64,000 nucleotides of DNA from Actinomadura atramentaria DSM 43919 (GTDB lineage Bacteria > Actinomycetota > Actinomycetes > Streptosporangiales > Streptosporangiaceae), in the NCBI RefSeq assembly GCF_000381885.1, contig NZ_KB907211.1, positions 186,001-250,000 of the forward strand. Reading direction: 5' to 3'. A program made the position numbers and the translations under genes. Numbering within the stretch: the stretch's first letter is position 1; each line of letters starts with the position of its first letter. The notes beneath the pieces are model-generated. The model was given only the letters and a program-made list of their open reading frames with translations, was not told the DNA's origin and did no database searches. Positions 8,437 through 17,283 of this stretch are shown here, in pieces.

Positions 8437-9666
8437 ATGGACGTGTGGGTGCTCGGCGGGTACCAGACCGACTTCGCGCGGAACTGGGCCCGCGCCGGGC
8501 TGGAGTTCTCCGACCTGGTCGCGGAGGTGGTCGGCGGCACGCTGCGCGACGCCCGCGCCGACGCGGCCGACGTCGGGGTGATCCACCTCGGCAACGCGTT
8601 CGGCCAGCTCTTCACCGGACAGGGCCAGCTCGGCGGGATGCCCGCGACCGTGGACGAGCGGCTGTGGGGCGTGCCCGCGTCCCGGCACGAGGCGGCGTGC
8701 GCGTCCGGCGGTATCGCGGTGCTCGCGGCGATGGCCGACCTGGAGTCCGGCCGCTACGACTGCGCGCTCGTGCTCGGCGCGGAGCTGGAGAAGACCGTCC
8801 CCGGCGACGTCGGCGCGCGGCACCTCGGCGCGGCGGCGTGGACCGGGCACGAGGGCGCGGACGCGACGTTCATGTGGCCGTACATGTTCAGCGCCCTCGC
8901 CGACGAGTACGACCGCCGCTACGGGCTCGACGACCGGCACCTGCACGCCATCGCCGAGCTCAACGTCCGCAACGCCCGCGCCAACCCGAACGCGCAGACG
9001 CGCGGCTGGACGTTCGCCGAGGCGGGCTTCACCGCCGACGACGAGGCGAACCCGCTGGTCGAGGGCCGCGTCCGCCGCCAGGACTGCAGCCAGATGACGG
9101 ACGGCGGCGCGGGCGTCGTGCTCGTCTCCGACCGCTGGCTCGCCGCGCACCCCGAGGCCCGTGACCGGCCCCTCGCGCGCATCGCGGGCTGGGGCCACCG
9201 GACGGTCGGCCTGCCGCTCGCCCGCAAGCTGGAGCGCAGCGCCGCCGAACCGTACGCGCTGCCGCACGTCCGGCAGGCCGTGCGGGACGCGTTCGGCCGC
9301 GCCGGGATCGGCGGCGCGGACGACCTCGACGGCATCGAGACCCACGACTGCTTCTCGATGTCGGAGTACATGGCCGTCGACCACTTCGGCATCACCGGCC
9401 CCGGCGAGAGCTGGAAGGCCGTCGAGAACGGCGATCTGGAGATCGGCGGCCGCATCCCCGTCAATCCGAGCGGCGGCCTGATCGGCGGCGGGCACCCGGT
9501 CGGCGCGACCGGCGTCCGGATGCTGCTGGACGCGGCGCTCCAGGTCACCGGCCGCGCGGGCGGCTACCAGGTCGAGGGGGCGCGCCGGTTCGGCACGCTC
9601 AACATCGGCGGCAGCACGACGACCACGGTGAGCCTCGTGGTGGAGGGAGAGTCCGATGGACGTTGA
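8437..9666 (+). CDS. thiolase-like protein, SCP2/lipid-transfer type
   Basis: The 409-aa thiolase-fold protein is of the sterol-carrier-protein-associated class. Motifs are the catalytic Cys in HEAACASGG (about residue 88), HDCFSMSEYM and NPSGGLIGGGHPVGATG. The second Cys position of classic thiolases is replaced by the NIGGS region, as is usual in this class. The ATG at 8437 follows GGAGGGGG. A longer GTG start at 8386 would run into the divergent promoter. The stop lies inside the start of the carotenoid-oxygenase gene (11-base overlap). It probably acts in beta-oxidation-like shortening of a branched or cyclic acyl-CoA. Confidence 0.85.
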   Translation: MDVWVLGGYQTDFARNWARAGLEFSDLVAEVVGGTLRDARADAADVGVIHLGNAFGQLFTGQGQLGGMPATVDERLWGVPASRHEAACASGGIAVLAAMADLESGRYDCALVLGAELEKTVPGDVGARHLGAAAWTGHEGADATFMWPYMFSALADEYDRRYGLDDRHLHAIAELNVRNARANPNAQTRGWTFAEAGFTADDEANPLVEGRVRRQDCSQMTDGGAGVVLVSDRWLAAHPEARDRPLARIAGWGHRTVGLPLARKLERSAAEPYALPHVRQAVRDAFGRAGIGGADDLDGIETHDCFSMSEYMAVDHFGITGPGESWKAVENGDLEIGGRIPVNPSGGLIGGGHPVGATGVRMLLDAALQVTGRAGGYQVEGARRFGTLNIGGSTTTTVSLVVEGESDGR

Positions 9667-11179
9667 GATCGTGGGGCGGGCGCTGTCGACGCTGCCCGCG
9701 GACGACGACCACCCGTACCGCACCGGGCCGTGGCGTCCGCAGACGACCGAGTGGCGCGCGGACGACCTGGAGGTGGTCGAGGGCGAGATCCCCGCCGACC
9801 TCGACGGCGTGTACCTGCGCAACACCGAGAACCCCGTCCATCCGGCGATCCGCCTGTACCACCCGTTCGACGGCGACGGCATGGTCCACGTCGTCGGGTT
9901 CCGCGACGGCCGCGCGTTCTACCGGAACCGGTTCGTCCGCACGGACGGCTTCGTCGCCGAGCAGGACGCGGGCGAGTCGCTGTGGGCGGGCATCGCGGAC
10001 CGGCCCGCGCTGTCCAGGCGGGCGGACGGCTGGGGCGCGCGGACCCGCATGAAGGACGCGTCGAGCACCGACATCGTCGTCCACAACGGCGTCGCGCTGA
10101 GCAGCTTCTGGCAGTGCGGCGACCTGTACCGCCTCGACCCGCTCACCCTCGACACGGTCGGCAAGGCGACGTGGGGCGGCGGCTTCCCGAGCGGCTGGGG
10201 AGTCTCCGCGCACACCAAGACCGACGACCACACGGGTGAGCTGCTGTTCTTCAGCTACGCCACCGAGGCCCCCTATCTGCGGTACGGCGTCGTGGATGCG
10301 GACGACCGGCTCGCGCACTTCACCGACGTCCCGCTGCCCGGCGCGCGCCTCCCGCACGACATGGCGTTCACCGAGAACTACGCGATCTTCAACGACTTCC
10401 CGCTGTTCTGGGACCCGGACCTGCTCGCGCAGGGCAAGTACGCGTCCCGGTTCCATCCCGAGCTGCCGAGCCGGTTCGGCGTCATGCCCCGGCGCGGCGA
10501 CGCCTCGCAGCTCCGCTGGTTCGAGGCCGACCCCACGTACGTCCTGCACTTCGCCAACGCCTACGAGGACGGCGACGAGATCGTCATCGACGGGTTCTTC
10601 CAGGGCTGCCCCGAACCGCCCGACCCGCGCGGCGAGGGCGTCTACCAGCGGATGTTCCGGTTCCTCGCGCTGGAGCGGATGGAGACGCGCCTCCACCGCT
10701 GGCGGCTGAACCTCGCCACCGGGCAGGTCGAGGAGGAGCGGCTGAGCGAGCGCTACACCGAGTTCGGGATGATCAACCCCGGGCACGGCGGCCGCGCGCA
10801 CCGGTACGTCTACGCGGCCACGCAGCGGCCCGGCTGGTTCCTGTTCGACGGCGTCGTCAAGCACGACCTGCGCACCGGGGACGAGGAGCGCTACGCGTTC
10901 GGCGAGGGCGTGTACGGCAGCGAGACCGCGATGGCCCCCCGCACCGGCTCCGCCGGGGAGGACGACGGCTACCTGATTACACTGACCACGGACATGAACG
11001 CCGACCGCTCCGAATGCCTGGTGTTCGACGCGGCCCGGCCCGCCGACGGACCCGTCGTCCGGCTCCGGCTCCCCGAGCGGATCTCCAGCGGCACGCACTC
11101 CGCCTGGGCGCCCGGCGCGGCGCTGCCGGGCTGGCGGGACCGCGACGCGACGGAGGCGGCGGCGCTGCTCGACCGCTGA
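9656..11179 (+). CDS. carotenoid oxygenase / lignostilbene dioxygenase family
   Basis: The 507-aa protein matches the carotenoid-cleavage-dioxygenase (RPE65) fold. It keeps four well-spaced histidines that would bind the non-haem iron: in VSAHTK, LPHDMAF, VLHFANAYEDG and SGTHSAW. The motif GEIPADLDGVYLRNTENP is typical of the N-terminus. These enzymes cleave C=C bonds in carotenoids, apocarotenoids or stilbenes. It overlaps the thiolase gene before it, which links C=C cleavage with CoA-dependent degradation. It is followed by a doubled HxlR regulator on the same strand. The substrate is not readable. Confidence 0.9.
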   Translation: MDVEIVGRALSTLPADDDHPYRTGPWRPQTTEWRADDLEVVEGEIPADLDGVYLRNTENPVHPAIRLYHPFDGDGMVHVVGFRDGRAFYRNRFVRTDGFVAEQDAGESLWAGIADRPALSRRADGWGARTRMKDASSTDIVVHNGVALSSFWQCGDLYRLDPLTLDTVGKATWGGGFPSGWGVSAHTKTDDHTGELLFFSYATEAPYLRYGVVDADDRLAHFTDVPLPGARLPHDMAFTENYAIFNDFPLFWDPDLLAQGKYASRFHPELPSRFGVMPRRGDASQLRWFEADPTYVLHFANAYEDGDEIVIDGFFQGCPEPPDPRGEGVYQRMFRFLALERMETRLHRWRLNLATGQVEEERLSERYTEFGMINPGHGGRAHRYVYAATQRPGWFLFDGVVKHDLRTGDEERYAFGEGVYGSETAMAPRTGSAGEDDGYLITLTTDMNADRSECLVFDAARPADGPVVRLRLPERISSGTHSAWAPGAALPGWRDRDATEAAALLDR

Positions 11180-11205
11180 GCCGCTCGACCAGTGAGAGGA
11201 CGCCC

Positions 11206-12156
11206 GTGGACGAGGCGACGCCGCTGCCGCCCGGCGGCGAGAACGCGATCGGCGTCACCCTCGGCCTCATCGGGGACGAGTGGGCGCTGCTCGTCCTGCG
11301 CCACGCCCACCAGGGCGTCCGCCGGTACGCCGACTGGCGTGCCCGGCTGCCCGTCTCCGACTCGGTCCTGGCGGCCCGCCTCGCGCTGCTCACCCGCATG
11401 GGCCTGCTGCGGCGCGAGGCGTACCAGGAGCGCCCGACCCGCCACGAGTACCGGCTGACGCGGATGGGCCGGGAGATCTGGCCGATCCTGGTGTCCATCT
11501 GGGCGTGGGAGCACCGGTGGGTCGCGGGCCGCGACGCGTCGCTGCCCCGGATGCGGCACCGCGCCTGCGGGGAGCCGATGGAACCGGCGCTCACCTGCGC
11601 GGCGTGCGGCGCGCCCGTGCGGCCGCGGGACGTGGACAGCCGCCTCGGCCCGTCCGGCGGCGACGGCCGCTCGGTGCCGACCGCGGGCACCCGGCGGCGC
11701 TCGGCGTCCGGGACGGGCGCGGCCGCCGCGGGCCTGTTCCCCGAGACGATGGCGCTCGTCGGCAACCGCTGGTCGGTGATGCTGCTCGGCGCGGCGTTCC
11801 TCGGCGCGCACCGGTTCGGCGAGTTCGAGCGGATGATGGGCGCGCCGCCGGCGATGGTCGCGGACCGGCTGCGGACGTTCGTCGGCCTCGGCGTCCTCGC
11901 GGAGGAGCCGAGCGCCGAACGCGCCGACTGGACGTCCTACCGGCTCACCGACAAGGGCCGCGCGTTCTTCCCCGTCGTCATGACGGGCATCGCGTGGGGG
12001 CAGCGCTGGTTCCGCGCCCCGGAGGGGCCCGCGCTGGTCTCCGCGCACCGGGGCTGCGGCGCGGCGTTCGAGCCGCGGCTGGCCTGCGACCGCTGCGGCG
12101 GCGTGCTGGCCGAGGCGGACGTCGTGGTCGGTCCGCCGGAGCCCGCGCGCCGCTGA
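11206..12156 (+). CDS. tandem-fused HxlR-type transcriptional regulator
   Basis: The 316-aa protein contains two complete HxlR winged-helix domains (about residues 8-105 and 178-275). Both have the same core (LIGDEWALLVLRHAHQGVRRYADW, and LVGNRWSVMLLGAAFLGAHRFGEF) and a wing ending in YRLT. Each is followed by a short Cys-rich tail (HRACG..CAACG and HRGCG..CDRCG) that could bind zinc. HxlR proteins normally have one domain and act as dimers, so this protein may be a built-in dimer. The start is the GTG at 11206 with GAGAGGA upstream; an in-frame extension to 11014 overlaps the oxygenase. It probably controls the surrounding catabolic genes. Confidence 0.85.
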   Translation: MDEATPLPPGGENAIGVTLGLIGDEWALLVLRHAHQGVRRYADWRARLPVSDSVLAARLALLTRMGLLRREAYQERPTRHEYRLTRMGREIWPILVSIWAWEHRWVAGRDASLPRMRHRACGEPMEPALTCAACGAPVRPRDVDSRLGPSGGDGRSVPTAGTRRRSASGTGAAAAGLFPETMALVGNRWSVMLLGAAFLGAHRFGEFERMMGAPPAMVADRLRTFVGLGVLAEEPSAERADWTSYRLTDKGRAFFPVVMTGIAWGQRWFRAPEGPALVSAHRGCGAAFEPRLACDRCGGVLAEADVVVGPPEPARR

Positions 12157-12163
12157 GCGGGCG

Positions 12164-13021
12164 TCAGCGGAGGTTGGCGGTGAGGGTGCCGGCCGGGCCG
12201 AAGAGTTCGGCGCGCCAGCGGTCCAGGAGTTCGGCGGCGTCCACGTCGTCCGGGTGGAAGCCGCGCCGGTTGTAGGCGCGGAGCTTCGTGATCACCTCGC
12301 GGGCGAGGAACGGCGAGTGCCGCAGCCGGGCGAGGCTCGCGCCGAGCCGCAGCGGGTTGAGCGCGGCGCGGTCCGTGCAGAGCGACAGGACGGTGCCGAA
12401 CGCGATGTGCGCGAGCAGCAGCGCGCTGATCACCCGCATCGTCCGGACGCGGACGCGCTCGCTGCCGCCCGTCTCGCGGAACACGTCGAACGCGACGGCC
12501 TTGTGCTCGGACTCCTCCAGCGCGTGCCACAGCAGCACCGACCGGACCTCGGTGTCGCCCAGCAGCGCGCGGGCGCCGTCGTCGGACAGCAGCCGTTCGG
12601 CGATCGTCGCGGTGTAGTGCTCCAGCGCGGCGGTGTAGCCGAGGCGGACGCGCGGCGGCAGCGTCCGCTCGGCGAACTTCAGGGACCGGTCCGTCATCCG
12701 GTCGATGAGCCGCGTCGGGTAGCCCATCCGCGCCAGCTCGGCGTTCAGCCGGTCGTGCTCGCGGCCGTGGACGATCTCCTGCCCGATGAACCCGCGCACC
12801 TGCGCCGCCAGCTCCGGGTCGGTGACCCGGTCGGCGTAGTGCCGCACCGACCGGACGAAGAACTCCTCGCCCGGCGGGAACGTCGCCGACAGCACCGCGA
12901 CGACATGGCTCATCACGAGGTCGCCCTCGACGTAGTGGCGGCGCAGCGCGCCGCGCGGGTAGGCGAACTTCACGCGGCGGGGCTTCACCGCCCGCGCCGG
13001 GACGCTTCGACGGTCGGTCAT
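12164..13021 (-). CDS. metal-dependent hydrolase-like protein (PF10118 type)
   Basis: The 285-aa mostly helical protein has conserved His/Glu patterns seen in the bacterial family annotated as predicted metal-dependent hydrolase: FIGQEIVHGREHDRLN, ALEHYTATIAE, and WHALEESEHKAVAFDV. These E-x-x-H/H-x-x-E pairs could form a di-iron or other metal site. The ATG overlaps the stop of the monooxygenase by 4 bases, so the two genes are translationally coupled. In other actinomycetes this family often accompanies Baeyer-Villiger or other flavin monooxygenases. The exact reaction is not established. Confidence 0.8.
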   Translation of the reverse strand: MTDRRSVPARAVKPRRVKFAYPRGALRRHYVEGDLVMSHVVAVLSATFPPGEEFFVRSVRHYADRVTDPELAAQVRGFIGQEIVHGREHDRLNAELARMGYPTRLIDRMTDRSLKFAERTLPPRVRLGYTAALEHYTATIAERLLSDDGARALLGDTEVRSVLLWHALEESEHKAVAFDVFRETGGSERVRVRTMRVISALLLAHIAFGTVLSLCTDRAALNPLRLGASLARLRHSPFLAREVITKLRAYNRRGFHPDDVDAAELLDRWRAELFGPAGTLTANLR

Positions 13022-14553
13022 GGGGTCCTCTCCGCCGGTCCCGTGGGGAGCGGCTCGTCCGCCGGGGCGAACGCGTAGTCGTCCAGGGGGAACGCGGCGC
13101 TCGCCCGGTACGCCTGCGCCGCGCTCGTCGGCCGCAGGTAGGGCGTGTCGCCGTGGTGGTCGAAGTAGTAGCTGCGGGCCGTGGCGCAGCCGCCGGACGC
13201 CCACAGCGACCCGGCGAGCCGGTCGCGCATCGCCTCGGTCCAGCGGGCGGACGCCTCCGGCCGGACCTCGACGCTCGCCGCGCCCCGGCGGCGCGCCTCG
13301 GCGACGACGCGGACGATGTGCGCCGACGTCGTCTCCACGAGCTGGTGCCACGTCCCGCCGACCCACCCGTACGGGCCGAACATCATGAAGTGGTTCGGCA
13401 GGCCCGGGATGCTGACGCCCTCGTAGGACTCCAGCCGGTTCTCGGTGTACGCCGTCGCGAGGTCGAACCCGGCGCGGCCCCGGACGGGCGTGCGGCGGAA
13501 GTTCTCCGGGTCGCTGGCCAGCCGGAACCCGGTCGCCAGGACGATCGCGTCCACCGGGCGCTCCCGCCCGTCCGCGGTGCGGACGCCGGTCGCGGTGATC
13601 CGGTCGATCGGGTCGGTGACCAGCGCGACGTTCCGGCGGTTGAACGTCCGCAGGTACGTGTTCGACACGGATGGGCGCTTGCAGCCGAGCCCGTAGTCGG
13701 GGGTGAGCCGCCGCCGGACGGCCGGGTCGCGGACCTGCGTCCGGTACCAGGCCGAGAGCAGCCGCGTGATCGCCCGGTTGACGCCCGGCGCGCGGCCGTG
13801 GTGGACGACGCCGTCCACCAGCATCCACTCCACGCCGCGCGTCGTCGCGCGCCGCACGGCGTCCTGCGCGCGGGGGGCGCGCTCGAACAGCCGCATCAGC
13901 GCGCGCGGCGTCGTGAAGTCCGGTTTGGGGGCGACCCAGATCGGCGTGCGCTGGTAGACGTCCAGGTGCGCGGCGCGGCGGACGATCTCGGGGACGAGCT
14001 GGACGGCGCTCGCGCCCGTCCCGACGACCGCGACGCGCAGCCCGGCGAGGTCCTGCGCGCCGTCCCAGCGGGCGGTGTGCAGCACGACGCCCGCGAAGTC
14101 GTCCGCGCCGGGGATCTCGACCGGGCGCGGGTCGACGAACGGGCCGATCGCGCTGACGACGAACCGCGCGGTGACCTCGCCGCCCGCCGCGAGCCGCAGC
14201 CGCCAGAACGCGGCGTCCTCGTCCCAGACGCGTTCGGCGACCTCGCAGCCGAACCGGACGCGGTCCCGGACCCGGTACTCGTCGGCGACGCGCTCGACGT
14301 ACGCCATGACCTCCGAGCCGGGCGCGAACACGCGGCTCCAGCGGGGGTTCGGGGCGAAGCTGAACTGGTACGCCTGCGCGGGGACGTCCACGCCGACGCC
14401 GGGGTAGGTGTTGTCGCGCCAGGTCCCGCCGAGGTCGTCGGCGCGTTCGAGGACGACGTGGTCGTCGATCCCCGCGCGCCGCAGCGCGATGGCCATGCCG
14501 ATGCCGCTGAGACCGGCCCCGATGACGGCGACCTCGTGGTCGGGTCCGGCCAT
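13018..14553 (-). CDS. Baeyer-Villiger-type flavin monooxygenase
   Basis: The 511-aa protein has an N-terminal FAD-binding GAGLSGIG (about residue 12) and an NADPH-binding GTGASAVQL (about 180). Between them is the full Baeyer-Villiger fingerprint F-x-G-x-x-x-H-x-x-x-W-D (FAGVVLHTARWD). It therefore probably inserts oxygen next to a ketone, giving an ester or lactone. The ATG at 14553 has GGGAGG just upstream. It is followed, with a 4-base overlap, by a metal-dependent hydrolase-like gene. Together with the thiolases and cleavage oxygenase nearby, it fits degradation of a cyclic or terpenoid ketone. Confidence 0.9.
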   Translation of the reverse strand: MAGPDHEVAVIGAGLSGIGMAIALRRAGIDDHVVLERADDLGGTWRDNTYPGVGVDVPAQAYQFSFAPNPRWSRVFAPGSEVMAYVERVADEYRVRDRVRFGCEVAERVWDEDAAFWRLRLAAGGEVTARFVVSAIGPFVDPRPVEIPGADDFAGVVLHTARWDGAQDLAGLRVAVVGTGASAVQLVPEIVRRAAHLDVYQRTPIWVAPKPDFTTPRALMRLFERAPRAQDAVRRATTRGVEWMLVDGVVHHGRAPGVNRAITRLLSAWYRTQVRDPAVRRRLTPDYGLGCKRPSVSNTYLRTFNRRNVALVTDPIDRITATGVRTADGRERPVDAIVLATGFRLASDPENFRRTPVRGRAGFDLATAYTENRLESYEGVSIPGLPNHFMMFGPYGWVGGTWHQLVETTSAHIVRVVAEARRRGAASVEVRPEASARWTEAMRDRLAGSLWASGGCATARSYYFDHHGDTPYLRPTSAAQAYRASAAFPLDDYAFAPADEPLPTGPAERTP

Positions 14554-14589
14554 GACGCCTCCCGTCTGCGGCGGCGAACGCGCCTGTTG

Positions 14590-14605
14590 TATTGAAAGTC
14601 CAATA
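14590..14605. promoter_or_regulatory. short inverted repeat in front of the monooxygenase operon
   Basis: Arms TATTG and CAATA are separated by 6 bp in an A+T-rich island 37 bp upstream of the monooxygenase ATG. It is a candidate operator or core promoter. The island stands out against the surrounding G+C-rich DNA. Confidence 0.4.
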
Positions 14606-14682
14606 AAAGGCGCGTCCACCCCGCGCGTCAAGAGCCCCGCCCCGAAAACCCGGCGCCGCCACGGGGGGTCATCGCGCCCGCA

Positions 14683-14713
14683 CGGCCGCGAGCCGCCAGG
14701 CGAGCGGCCGGGC
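14683..14713 (-). repeat. 31-bp palindromic 3'-UTR element, copy 1
   Basis: This stretch is an exact inverted copy of 48765-48795. On the minus strand it lies about 35 bp after the MFS stop, as the other copy lies 14 bp after its upstream gene on the plus strand. Each copy has 7-bp outer arms (CGGCCGC and GCGGCCG) around a smaller inner stem. It looks like a dispersed structured 3'-end element, perhaps a terminator or RNA-stabilising hairpin. The bases between it and the MFS stop are also repeat-like. Confidence 0.6.
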
Positions 14714-14747
14714 GGACGCAGCGCGAAGGGTCGCACGCAGCGGAGCG

Positions 14748-15977
14748 CTAGCGGAGCGAGGATGCGGCGCTTCGCGCCGCGGGGGGTGTGGGGGGTCGTC
14801 CCCCCACAATGACAAGCGCGAGGGCGCCGAGCGTCAGCGCGGCCACGACGCCGGTGAAGACCAGGCCCGCCGGGCGCAGGCCCCAGGCGTTGGCCGCGAG
14901 GCCGACGAGGACGACCGGGATCGAGATGCCGATGTAGGCGACGACGAAGAAGCTCGACACCGTCTCGGCGCGGCGTTCGGGCGGGGCGGCGCCGCTGACG
15001 GCGGCCATGCCCGCGCGGAAGCTGACGCCGTGCCCGACGCCGACGACGACCGTCCCGAGGACGAGCAGCGCCAGCGACGACGCGGCCAGTCCGCCCGCGA
15101 CGCAGCCGAGCCCCGCGATGAGGACGACGCAGCCGAGCGGCAGCGCCCGGTGGACGCGGACGCGCGCCAGCGCCGTCTGGCCGATGACGGACCCGGTGAA
15201 CATCGCGAACACCACGGCCCCGGCCAGCGCCTTGTTGGAGCGGTGCAAAAGCGTGGCGAGAAAGCCCGGCTCGATCGCCGTGAGCAGGCCGAACACCGAG
15301 AACGCGGCGAACACGGCGAGCGCGGCGGGCACGAACACCGGCCGGACCGGCGGGGGGACGTCGGGGCGGCGCGGGCGCGGCGGCGTCCGGCGGCGGTCGC
15401 GGACGGTCTCGGGGGAGAGGACGACGCCGACCGTCGCGACGGCGAGCAGCGCGAGGTCGGTCAGGAACGGCAGCGCCAGCGGGTGCGGCGCGTACTCGGC
15501 GAGGAACCCGGCCAGCAGCGGCCCGCTGCCGAGCCCGAAGATGTTGACGGCCGTCGCGAGCATCGTCGCGCGGGCGCGGTGCCGGGGCGCGGCGAGCTCG
15601 ACCAGCGCGACGGTCGCCGCCGCCGTCACCAGGCCCGCCGACAGCCCGGACAGCAGGCGGCCGGCGATCAGCACGGGCACGCCCGCGTCGGTGAGGAAGA
15701 CCAGGGCGGACGCGGCCGACGCGGCGAGCGCGGCCAGCAGGACCGGCCGCCGCCCGATCACGTCGGAGGCGCGGCCGAACAGCAGCAGCGCGGCGAGGAC
15801 GCCCACCGCGTAGACCGCGTAGATCACGGTCGTCAGCAGGCTGGAGAACCCGTACTCGCGCTGGTAGAGGCCGTAGAGCGGGGTCGGGAGCGTCGTGCCG
15901 AGCATCACCGCGCCGAACGCGAAGGCGACGAACGCCAGCGGACGGACCGCTGTGTCCCTTTCGATGGCGGTTTGCAT
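14748..15977 (-). CDS. MFS transporter
   Basis: The 409-aa major-facilitator permease has about 12 predicted membrane helices. The loop 2-3 motif is FGRASDVIGRRPVLL (about residues 68-82). A long basic/proline loop (SPETVRDRRRTPPRPRRP) lies in the middle. It probably exports or imports a small organic compound. I prefer the ATG at 15977 (GGAC 10 bases upstream) to the GTG at 15983. The last ~19 residues are encoded by repeat-like DNA with two perfect hairpins (14764-14780 and 14788-14807), so the C-terminus may have been extended by a repeat element. Operator-like inverted repeats lie upstream. Confidence 0.85.
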   Translation of the reverse strand: MQTAIERDTAVRPLAFVAFAFGAVMLGTTLPTPLYGLYQREYGFSSLLTTVIYAVYAVGVLAALLLFGRASDVIGRRPVLLAALAASAASALVFLTDAGVPVLIAGRLLSGLSAGLVTAAATVALVELAAPRHRARATMLATAVNIFGLGSGPLLAGFLAEYAPHPLALPFLTDLALLAVATVGVVLSPETVRDRRRTPPRPRRPDVPPPVRPVFVPAALAVFAAFSVFGLLTAIEPGFLATLLHRSNKALAGAVVFAMFTGSVIGQTALARVRVHRALPLGCVVLIAGLGCVAGGLAASSLALLVLGTVVVGVGHGVSFRAGMAAVSGAAPPERRAETVSSFFVVAYIGISIPVVLVGLAANAWGLRPAGLVFTGVVAALTLGALALVIVGGRPPTPPAARSAASSLR

Positions 15978-15981
15978 AGTC

Positions 15982-16012
15982 ACGAACGTCCAGCATGTCC
16001 CGTTCGTAACGG
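15982..16012. promoter_or_regulatory. inverted repeats upstream of the MFS gene
   Basis: ACGAACG (15982-15988) and CGTTCGT (16001-16007) form an inverted repeat with a 12-bp spacer. The second arm is also part of a 13-bp palindrome CCGTT-CGT-AACGG (16000-16012). Such sites often bind TetR or MarR repressors; no cognate gene is adjacent. Confidence 0.4.
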
Positions 16013-16052
16013 TCTGGCGAATCAGTCGGGCGTCGCGCCGCTCACACGCTGC

Positions 16053-16298
16053 TCACACGCTGCCGGTCGGCTCCGGGACCGCCGCGCCGCGCGGCGTCAG
16101 CAGGAAGACCTTCGGCGCGATCCGGTCCATCGCCCCGCACCGGCCGAACACCAGCCCCGACGCGAAGTCGATCATCGGCTTGGCCTCGTCGTCGCTGAGC
16201 CCGCTGAGGTCCATGACGACCCGGCGGCCGATGGTGAAGAAGTGCCCCACATGGATGATGTCGTCGTACTGGCGCGGCGCGAAGGTCATGAGGTTCAC
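16053..16298 (-). CDS. SepF-like protein
   Basis: The 81-aa protein has the core of SepF, the membrane anchor of FtsZ. Recognisable parts are FAPRQYDDIIHVGHFF, VVMDLSGLSDDEAKPMIDFASGLVFG, and a final strand KVFLLTPRG. Actinomycetes carry a main SepF in the division cluster and shorter extra SepF-like genes. This one lacks the N-terminal amphipathic helix and linker, so it is of the short type. GTG 16298 and ATG 16289 are both possible starts, and neither has a strong ribosome site. A tandem 11-bp repeat (16040-16061) covers the stop region. There is no other division gene nearby. Confidence 0.75.
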   Translation of the reverse strand: MNLMTFAPRQYDDIIHVGHFFTIGRRVVMDLSGLSDDEAKPMIDFASGLVFGRCGAMDRIAPKVFLLTPRGAAVPEPTGSV

Positions 16299-16527
16299 GG
16301 GGCCAGTCTGAACGGGCGTGCGGAGGGTGTCCAGCGCGGGCGGGGGGCGCTCCCCGGCGGAACGGCGTCCGCGCCGGTTCACCGGCCGTCCGGTGAATTG
16401 TCCGGGCGGGTCGGCGGCGGTTTCGTGACCGGGGTCGGACCAGGCGGCCGAATTGGGCCGGAGAAGAGGTCCGGAATCGTCGTTCACGGGTTTGCGGGCG
16501 GGGCGCGCAATGTGCGCGGGCCGACCG

Positions 16528-17283
16528 CTACAAGGGTTCCTGGACGAGGATCGCCTGATAGATCCGGCTCAGCCCCCGGCCGGGCAGCAGGCCCAGTTCA
16601 CGGTCGAGCCAATTCCTGGTGCGGTGGAAGACGTCGATCGCCTCGCTCTGCCGCCCGCACCGGTACAGCGCGAGCATGAGCTGCTCGCTGAACCGCTCCC
16701 GTTCGGGATGCTGGCTGATCAGTTCCCGGAGTTCCGGGACGACCTCCCGCGCGTTTCCGGCCTGGAGCCGCGCGGTGATCAGGTCCTCCTGTGCGGATTT
16801 GCGCCGCTCGTCGAGCGCGAGGGCCGCCGCGCGGCAGCGCGGTCCCTCGACGACGTTCAGCAGCGCCGAGCCGCGCCACAGGCCGAGCGCCGCGCGCAGC
16901 AGCGCGATGGCCTCCTCGGGCCGGGCGTTGACCAGGGAGATCGCCCGGTCGGCCCGGCGCAGGAACGGCGTCGAGTCGACGTCCTCGTCGGCGACGGCGA
17001 GCATGTAGCCGTTGTCGACGGTGCGGACCAGGGGGTCCTCGGGCGATTCCAGACGGAGGTCGGCGAGGATTCTGCGCAGCCGCGCGATGTTCGCCTGGAG
17101 CGAGTTCTTCGCGTCGCTGAGCGGCTTCTCGCCCCATAATTCGTCGATGAGCTCGTCCGCCGTGACGACCTGTCCGGCGTTCAGCGCGAGCAGCGCGAGG
17201 AGCGTCCGGAGCTTGGCGGCCCGGATATTGAAGGATTGTCTGCCGTCGCTGAGCAGCAGCGGTCCGAGTACTGCGACCTCCAC
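16528..17283 (-). CDS. SARP-family transcriptional activator
   Basis: The 251-aa protein has the SARP layout. An N-terminal OmpR-type winged helix (about residues 1-95; AAKLRTLLALLALNAGQVVTADELIDELWG, and NSLQANIARLRRIL) precedes a bacterial transcriptional activation domain (about 100-245). There is no ATPase extension, so it is the short DnrI/ActII-ORF4 type. SARPs bind direct heptamer repeats with 11-bp period ahead of biosynthetic genes. Arrays with that period occur at 31527-31596 and 24491-24519, making this the likely cluster activator. It lies just outside the MMPL and NRPS genes. The 200-bp gap upstream shows no clear heptamer array of its own. Confidence 0.88.
   Translation of the reverse strand: MEVAVLGPLLLSDGRQSFNIRAAKLRTLLALLALNAGQVVTADELIDELWGEKPLSDAKNSLQANIARLRRILADLRLESPEDPLVRTVDNGYMLAVADEDVDSTPFLRRADRAISLVNARPEEAIALLRAALGLWRGSALLNVVEGPRCRAAALALDERRKSAQEDLITARLQAGNAREVVPELRELISQHPERERFSEQLMLALYRCGRQSEAIDVFHRTRNWLDRELGLLPGRGLSRIYQAILVQEPL

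Noticed and set aside
14764..14807. Two perfect hairpins as a terminator of the MFS gene
   Set aside because: They lie before the MFS stop codon, inside coding sequence, so they cannot be a simple terminator of that gene. They are noted as repeat-like DNA.
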